A DNA stretch of 56,142 bases from an uncultured Granulicella sp. (lineage in GTDB: Bacteria > Acidobacteriota > Terriglobia > Terriglobales > Acidobacteriaceae): the NCBI GenBank assembly GCA_937873145.1, contig CALMVK010000148.1, forward strand, positions 1 through 56,142. The letters are read 5' to 3'. The notes under the pieces were generated by a model. The model worked only from the letters and a program-made list of their open reading frames with translations. It searched no databases and had not been told where the DNA came from. Shown here one piece after another: positions 51,278 through 56,142 of the stretch. The first letter of the stretch is position 1. Each line of letters begins with the position of its first letter. A program made the translations under genes and the position numbers.

Positions 51278-51640
51278 TTAGCTGAGTGTGCTCGAAGCGA
51301 ACTTGCGGACCATCGCCAAAAGCAGGCGGCGATCGCTCTCAGAGAGGTTGGCGGAGTACCGCTGGACCTGCGTCAGAAAGCGAATCTGCTCTTCACTGAG
51401 GTTGAGAGGCGAGGCCTCGCGGCTGACTGGATCTTCGGCAAAGAACTGCGAGAGCTGCAGGTCGAGCGCGCCCGCAATCTTCTGCAGCGTCTCCAGCGAG
51501 GGAACAGTATGGCCGTTTTCCACCCGGGAGAGATAGCAGCGTAGCAGGCCAGTGCGCTTTTCAATGTCTCCCTGAGACATTCCCTTCTGCAAGCGGTATT
51601 CCCGGATCGTGCTGCCGATGTTGTTGGAGATCGACTTCAT
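51278..51640 (-). CDS. XRE/Cro-CI family transcriptional regulator
   Basis: 120 residues from ATG 51640 (51676 and 51685 also possible). HTH_3 at residues 11-62: IREYRLQKGMSQGDIEKRTG, LLRCYLSRVENGHTVPSLET. A helical C-terminal tail (LSEEQIRFLTQVQRYSANLS). Convergent with larB. Regulated genes unknown. Confidence 0.83.
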   Translation of the reverse strand: MKSISNNIGSTIREYRLQKGMSQGDIEKRTGLLRCYLSRVENGHTVPSLETLQKIAGALDLQLSQFFAEDPVSREASPLNLSEEQIRFLTQVQRYSANLSESDRRLLLAMVRKFASSTLS

Positions 51641-51798
51641 GGGAGGACTTACCGGAACCGGAAGAACGATGCGCATGTCAGCCATTGCCGTAAAGTAACC
51701 CCCGCGCACGCAGCAGGCAAGCCCTAAGTTGCCGGGAACATAAATTTCCGTACCAGCCCAGGTTCAACACGCAACCGGACACGTACAAAGCGATTGAT

Positions 51799-52545
51799 TC
51801 ATCCCATGTACATCCCTCCGTTTACATCGAGTGTGTGCCCGGTGATGTAACTGGCGTCCTCGGAGGCGAGAAAGGCGACCGCCGCGGCAACATCGGCCGC
51901 GCTGCCCGCCCGAGGCAGTGGAATATGCATCGTCATCGCAGACTTCTGTTCCTCTGTCAAAACCGCGGTCATCGCCGTCTCGATGTAGCCAGGAGCAACG
52001 GCGTTCACCGTGATCGTGCGGCTGGCAAGCTCGCGGGCAAGCGACTTCGTTAGGCCGATCAAGCCCGCCTTCGAGGCCGCATAGTTGGCTTGGCCCGCCT
52101 GACCGACCTCGCCGACGACCGAGGTAACGTTGATGATGCGGCCCCAGCGGCTCTTGATCATGGATCCCATGCAGGCCTGGGTCATTAGAAAAACTCCAGT
52201 CAGGTTGGTCGCCAGGACGTCATCCCAGTCATGCCGCTTCATGCGCAGGGCCAACATATCGCGAGTAATGCCGGCGTTGTTAACCAGAATATCGACTTTG
52301 CCGAAGTGGGCGAGAACGTCTTTGGCACACGCCTTGATCGAGGCTTCATTGGCAAGGTCAAGCGGAAAAGGTCTTCCGACGGCACCCGTAACCGCCATCT
52401 CGCCGGAAACCTCTTCCAGCCGGGCTAGACTGCGGGCTGCGAGGGCGACCTGTGCGCCCTCCGCGGCGAGGCGTAGAGCGATCGCGCGGCCGATACCTTG
52501 CGAAGCTCCGGTAACCAGAGCGATTCGGCCTGTGAGAGAGGGCAA
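51799..52545 (-). CDS. fabG: 3-oxoacyl-[acyl-carrier-protein] reductase
   Basis: 248 residues. NADP site IALVTGASQGIGRAIALRLA, DILVNNAGITRDML, catalytic S and YxxxK in INVTSVVGEVGQAGQANYAA-SKAG, and the FabG end DVNGGMYMG. Start is TTG 52545, with AAGGAGTTTCGC upstream, the best match in the region. Acts in fatty acid elongation. Divergent from the ThyX-like gene across 50 bases. Confidence 0.9.
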   Translation of the reverse strand: MPSLTGRIALVTGASQGIGRAIALRLAAEGAQVALAARSLARLEEVSGEMAVTGAVGRPFPLDLANEASIKACAKDVLAHFGKVDILVNNAGITRDMLALRMKRHDWDDVLATNLTGVFLMTQACMGSMIKSRWGRIINVTSVVGEVGQAGQANYAASKAGLIGLTKSLARELASRTITVNAVAPGYIETAMTAVLTEEQKSAMTMHIPLPRAGSAADVAAAVAFLASEDASYITGHTLDVNGGMYMG

Positions 52546-52595
52546 GCGAAACTCCTTCGTTCAATGAGCAATCCCCTTAGGATACGCTGGGAAGG

Positions 52596-54152
52596 ATGAG
52601 CAGCGAAGAGCCCAAGCCGAACGAGACCGATGTCTATGCCATTCATGGGGCCGAGCCCGAGGTGTTGGCGTATGCCATGGCGAGGTACTCGCGGTCATCG
52701 CTTACCCTGCGCGAGTCGCTCAAGGAGATCAGCGCGCAGAAGGCCGAGCAGTTCCTGAACACCTTCTACTTTCAATATGGCCACCGGTCGATTGCGGATC
52801 TGGCGCACATTCCCATGGCCGTCGAGCAGCTCAGCTTGCTGGCGGCGATCGTGCTCGTGGACGAGCAGCGCTGGGATGGCCAGGAGCGGTCCACACGCTA
52901 CCAGGACTTTCGCCGGTCGGGATGGTACACGCCCGATCTGGCAGGGCAGACAAGCTTGTTCCGGGAGGCAGTAGAGCTGCTGTTTCGCGGCTACGACGAG
53001 GTGAGCCAGGGCATGCTGCAAACCCTGACCGCGGCGGTACCCAAGCCCGAAACGATGAAGCAGGACGCGTATGAGCGAACGCTCAAGGCGCGAGCCTTCG
53101 ATGTAGCGCGATACCTTCTGCCGCTGGCGACGAACACGTCTCTCGGCCAAATCGTCAATGCGCGGACCCTTGAAACGCAGGTGGCACGGCTACTGACCAG
53201 TGAGTTCGCGGAGGTGCGCCGGCTGGGCGAGAGACTCCGAACCGCGGCTGCGGAGCCGGCCTGGAATGTCCACCAGGATGCGGCACAAGCTGTGCTCGAC
53301 GAGCAAAAAGCCGAAAGCGGAACACGGCCGGCCGTGCTCGAAGACCTGCTGCTGAGGCCCGTCAAGGCAGCTCCGACGCTGGTGAAGTATGCGGTAGCGA
53401 ACGAGTATGAGCGAGAGACGCGAACCCAACTGACACAGGCCGCAGCCGAGATGATGCGTGGCCAGGCCATCGCGGCGGCACCGGTGGTGGATCTCGTTGA
53501 TGGAGAAGAGCCGCTTGAGGTGGAACTTGCCACGTCGCTCGTCTACCCGCACTGCCACTACTCCTATCGCCAAGTGCGGGATACGGTGGCTGGACTGGAT
53601 GAACCGCGGAGGGCGGAGTTGATTGAGCTCGGAACAAGAGCGCGCGGACGGCACGATGGTCTGCTGCGCGGGTTTCACGCAGGAGCGGCGCTCAAATTCG
53701 ACATCCTGATGGATATCGGCGGGTTTCGGGATATGCACCGGCATCGCCGTTGCACGCAGCTACTTCAGCAGTTTACCGATGCTCATGGCTACGAAACGCC
53801 GCAAGCTCCAGGGCAGCCGACGCTTGAGGAAGCCGGGCTGAGCGAGACGTACCGGGAAGCCATGGAGCGGGCCTTTGCGGCGTATCGAATGCTGCGGGAC
53901 GGGTTGGCGACAGAGGCTGCGCAGTCGGCGCAGTATTGTTTGCCGTTGGCGACGCGATGCCGGGCGATGTTCAAGATGGACGTGGCGGAGACGGTTTATA
54001 TCGCGGAGCTGCGGTCGGGCGTGGCGGGACACGACAGCTATCGGCGAGTGGCGTGGGCGATGTATGAGGCGGTGCAGCGGCAGTATCCGGGCCTGGCAGG
54101 CTTGTTCCGGGTGGACGATGTGCGGGTATCGGTGGATCTACTTAGGCGGTAG
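52596..54152 (+). CDS. Two-domain ThyX-like protein (duplicated flavin-dependent thymidylate synthase fold)
   Basis: 518 residues, about twice a ThyX monomer. The first half (about 1-245) has HRSIADLAHIPMAVEQLS and, at 89-102, DEQRWDGQERSTRY. This keeps the ExSxRY end of the ThyX motif RHRxxSxNExSxRY but lacks RHR. The second half (about 255-518) has DMHRHRRCTQLLQQF with RHR at 382-384 but lacks ExSxRY. The halves repeat a second element: YLLPLATNTSLGQIV in the first and YCLPLATRCRAMFKM in the second. So it is an internal duplication. Whether it makes dTMP is uncertain; such proteins are often annotated as FAD-dependent thymidylate synthase. ATG 52596; a weak ribosome-binding site. Confidence 0.75.
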   Translation: MSSEEPKPNETDVYAIHGAEPEVLAYAMARYSRSSLTLRESLKEISAQKAEQFLNTFYFQYGHRSIADLAHIPMAVEQLSLLAAIVLVDEQRWDGQERSTRYQDFRRSGWYTPDLAGQTSLFREAVELLFRGYDEVSQGMLQTLTAAVPKPETMKQDAYERTLKARAFDVARYLLPLATNTSLGQIVNARTLETQVARLLTSEFAEVRRLGERLRTAAAEPAWNVHQDAAQAVLDEQKAESGTRPAVLEDLLLRPVKAAPTLVKYAVANEYERETRTQLTQAAAEMMRGQAIAAAPVVDLVDGEEPLEVELATSLVYPHCHYSYRQVRDTVAGLDEPRRAELIELGTRARGRHDGLLRGFHAGAALKFDILMDIGGFRDMHRHRRCTQLLQQFTDAHGYETPQAPGQPTLEEAGLSETYREAMERAFAAYRMLRDGLATEAAQSAQYCLPLATRCRAMFKMDVAETVYIAELRSGVAGHDSYRRVAWAMYEAVQRQYPGLAGLFRVDDVRVSVDLLRR

Positions 54153-54252
54153 TCCCACCAAAGTGGCAGGGATGTCTTCGCCTTTTCTTTGCTATCCCGC
54201 ATGTTACTGCGGTAAGATCATCTGGGTACGTAGAGAGTTTTAGGGAGAACAA

Positions 54253-55323
54253 GTGGCCGACGATCGTAATAAGGCAATCGATGCAGCGCTCTCGCAACTG
54301 GAGAAGCAGTTCGGCAAAGGCTCGATTATGCGGCTCGGATCGAAAGAAGCGATCGTGCCGATCTCGGTGATTTCGACCGGTTCGATCTCGTTCGACGCGG
54401 CCCTGGGTGTGGGCGGCGTGCCGCGTGGCCGAGTAATCGAGATCTTCGGGCCGGAGTCTTCCGGTAAGACGACGATCACTCTGCAGATTATTGCCGAGGC
54501 GCAAAAGACCGGTGGTTTGGCCGCGTTTGTGGATGCCGAGCATGCACTCGATCCGAACTATGCGCGCAAGCTGGGTGTGGATGTGGACAATCTGCTGGTG
54601 TCGCAGCCGGACTATGGGGAGCAGGCACTCGAGATTGTGGAGGCGCTGGTGCGGTCGGGCGCGATCGATGTGCTGGTAGTCGACTCGGTGGCGGCGCTGG
54701 TGCCGAAGGCGGAGCTTGACGGCGAGATGGGAGACTCGCACATGGGGCTGCAGGCGCGGCTGATGTCGCAGGCGCTGCGCAAGCTGACCGGAACGGTCTC
54801 GAAGTCGCGAACTTCGCTGATCTTCATCAACCAGATTCGCGACAAGATCGGCGTCATGTTTGGCAATCCGGAGACGACGACCGGTGGCCGTGCGCTCAAG
54901 TTTTACGCCTCCGTCCGTATCGACATTCGCCGCATCGGCGCAGTGAAAGAAGGCGATGTCGTAGTCGGTTCAAGAACCAAGGTCAAGATTGTCAAGAACA
55001 AGGTGGCTGCGCCTTTTCGCGATGCGGAGTTCGACATTCTGTATGGCGAGGGAATCTCGCGTGAGGGCGACACGCTCGATCTGGCGGTGTTGCACAACAT
55101 CGTGGATAAGAGCGGCGCCTGGTACAGCTTTCAGGGCGAGCGCATCGGGCAGGGACGCGAGAATGTGCGGACATTCCTCAAAGAGAACCGTGAAGTGTTT
55201 GGGCGAATCGATGCGGAACTGCGCAAGAAGATGGGGATCGTAGCAGTCAATGTCCCGCTGCCGCCGGTTCCTGAGTATGGACCGGAGACGGTCGTCAACT
55301 TGGTAAAGGGAAAGCGCGGGTAG
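54253..55323 (+). CDS. recA: Recombinase A
   Basis: 356 residues. Walker [15 protein letters not shown], Walker [17 protein letters not shown]1/L2 regions and the [20 protein letters not shown] segment. Start GTG 54253 with AGGGAGAACAA upstream. RecA forms filaments on single-stranded DNA for recombination and SOS control. It stands before coaD with 42 bases between, so possibly cotranscribed. A LexA-type operator was not recognised. Confidence 0.96.
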   Translation: MADDRNKAIDAALSQLEKQFGKGSIMRLGSKEAIVPISVISTGSISFDAALGVGGVPRGRVIEIFGPESSGKTTITLQIIAEAQKTGGLAAFVDAEHALDPNYARKLGVDVDNLLVSQPDYGEQALEIVEALVRSGAIDVLVVDSVAALVPKAELDGEMGDSHMGLQARLMSQALRKLTGTVSKSRTSLIFINQIRDKIGVMFGNPETTTGGRALKFYASVRIDIRRIGAVKEGDVVVGSRTKVKIVKNKVAAPFRDAEFDILYGEGISREGDTLDLAVLHNIVDKSGAWYSFQGERIGQGRENVRTFLKENREVFGRIDAELRKKMGIVAVNVPLPPVPEYGPETVVNLVKGKRG

Positions 55324-55365
55324 CGAAACCCCCACAATCGCCTGGGCGCGGTATGCTTCGGAAGA

Positions 55366-55854
55366 ATGCATACCGTCAAAGCTGTCTATCCGGGAACTTT
55401 CGACCCGTTAACCAATGGCCACCTTGACCTAATTGCGCGCGGCGCAAAGATTGTGGACCAGCTCGTAGTGGCGATTTTGCGCAACTCAGAGAAGGGAACG
55501 CCTCTCTTCTCGGTTCCGGAGCGGCTGGAGATGATCACCGAGGCGGTCAGCGGATTTGCAAATGTGTCGGTGACGACGTTTGATGGCTTGTTGGTGGAGT
55601 TTGCGCGCGCGCAGGGAGCAAAGGCGGTGCTGCGCGGGATCCGGGCGATCTCGGATTACGAGTACGAGTTTCAGATGGCGATGATGAATCGTAAGCTCGA
55701 TCCGGAGCTCGAGACATTGTTCATGATGCCGGCGGAGAAGTACACCTATGTCAGTTCGCGGCTGATCAAAGGCGTGTTCCGGCTGGGGGGCGATGTGTCG
55801 GCGTTGGTGCCGGAGCTGGTGGTGGAACGGCTGAAGGCGAAGGCGGGTGCGTGA
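55366..55854 (+). CDS. coaD: Phosphopantetheine adenylyltransferase
   Basis: 162 residues. The nucleotidyltransferase signature AVYPGTFDPLTNGHLDLI (T/HxGH) and ISDYEYEFQMAMMNRKLDPE, then FMMPAEKYTYVSSRLIKGVF with the ISSS-type motif (VSSRLIK). Makes dephospho-CoA from 4'-phosphopantetheine. Typical length. Confidence 0.95.
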   Translation: MHTVKAVYPGTFDPLTNGHLDLIARGAKIVDQLVVAILRNSEKGTPLFSVPERLEMITEAVSGFANVSVTTFDGLLVEFARAQGAKAVLRGIRAISDYEYEFQMAMMNRKLDPELETLFMMPAEKYTYVSSRLIKGVFRLGGDVSALVPELVVERLKAKAGA

Positions 55855-55925
55855 TTGCGGCTCCGCGCTTGCGAGGAGCTGGTTGAGTTGCGGTGCTGGA
55901 CGTTGGAGAGGAACGCAACTTGAAT

Positions 55926-55939
55926 GGGGGTACTCCCCC
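55926..55939. repeat. Short G5/C5 hairpin between convergent genes
   Basis: GGGGG-TACT-CCCCC palindrome 72 bases after coaD. No T-tract; may be a dispersed repeat of the genome or a weak bidirectional end. Only one copy is seen here. Confidence 0.35.
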
Positions 55940-56000
55940 CACCCCTAAACTCTGCAAAGTCTTCGAACGAGGCGAGTTAGATTTGGACTTGGGTCTGGGC

Positions 56001-56142
56001 TTAGGTCTGTACGTCGGGTTTGACCTGATTTGAGGTTTGTTCGAGGGCAGCTTGTGCATTTTGCTGGTCGCGTGCCCATTGGCGCATGAGGATCTCTTCA
56101 AGGTTGAGCTCACGGTCGGCTTTACGAAAGTCGGCAGGTGGG
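56001..56142 (-). CDS. C-terminal end of a gene running out of the window
   Basis: Minus-strand frame without stop from 56141 to TAA 56001-56003, encoding 47 residues including PPADFRKADRELNLEEILMR and QWARDQQNAQAALEQTSNQV. It is charged and helical with no recognised domain. The start lies beyond the window. Codon use fits neighbouring genes, so it is probably real but unidentified. Confidence 0.55.
   Translation of the reverse strand, partial: PPADFRKADRELNLEEILMRQWARDQQNAQAALEQTSNQVKPDVQT

Noticed and set aside
1-56142. CRISPR array, rRNA operon or replication origin
   Set aside because: No regularly spaced repeats, no rRNA core sequences and no DnaA-box cluster were seen on either strand.

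Overview
The window looks like chromosomal DNA of a soil Acidobacteriaceae-type bacterium (Terriglobus/Granulicella/Edaphobacter-like). This is inferred from about 60% GC, the overall style of the proteins, dense gene packing with ATGA/GTGA overlaps, and housekeeping genes (recA, coaD, tadA, fabG) mixed with accessory blocks. No ribosomal RNA marker is present, so the taxon is not proven.

Layout. (1) 1-521: the C-terminal remnant of a serine recombinase, then non-coding DNA. (2) 522-9458, minus strand: a nitrate-assimilation operon running nirA, a CysJ-like flavoprotein, a fused FeS/membrane anchor (DmsB-DmsC type), a Nas-type nitrate reductase and a NarK-type transporter. It is divergent from an outer-membrane porin (9891-11582) and a HemD-GAF-ANTAR protein (11775-13499) that is probably the nitrate/nitrite-responsive RNA-binding antiterminator of the locus. 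(3) 13540-18267: a remnant island. Two related IS6-type terminal repeats point at each other across a LysR-controlled operon of FMN reductase, SphA-type porin, alpha/beta hydrolase, XapX protein and VOC protein. (4) 18560-25456: a B12-sparing block. Cobalamin riboswitches precede nrdAB, whose NrdB is class Ic (Phe at the radical position), and metE. (5) 25621-29608: a truncated tyrosine recombinase beside tRNA-Leu(TAA), a lytic transglycosylase, and an ECF sigma/zinc anti-sigma pair. (6) 29761-43706: a PduO-type cobalamin adenosyltransferase followed by a thirteen-gene glycan cassette built from two convergent, translationally coupled halves. It holds five glycosyltransferases (four CgeB-like paralogues and one GT4), a GT9/TPR-like protein, a sugar nucleotidyltransferase, a methyltransferase, a HAD phosphatase, a B12-binding radical SAM enzyme, two sugar epimerases and a GH39-like hydrolase. 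No membrane protein or exporter is encoded. (7) 43965-56142: mixed housekeeping and accessory genes: DUF3455, GNAT, agmatine deiminase, SPL-like radical SAM, tadA, an SDR, larC-larB, an XRE regulator, fabG, a two-domain ThyX-like protein, recA, coaD, and a partial gene at the edge.

How the parts work together. Nitrate probably enters through the porin and NarK. A cytoplasmic Nas-type enzyme fed by the quinone-facing anchor would reduce it to nitrite, and NirA fed by the CysJ-like NADPH flavoprotein would take it to ammonium, with expression set by HemD-GAF-ANTAR. The riboswitches indicate that the cell takes up or makes cobalamin and switches off B12-independent enzymes when it is plentiful. 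The adenosyltransferase and the B12-radical SAM enzyme are further cobalamin links. The strongest candidates for under-described biology are the HemD-GAF-ANTAR regulator, the glycan cassette with its apparently permuted GH39-like enzyme, and the double ThyX-like protein whose two halves keep complementary parts of the signature motif.
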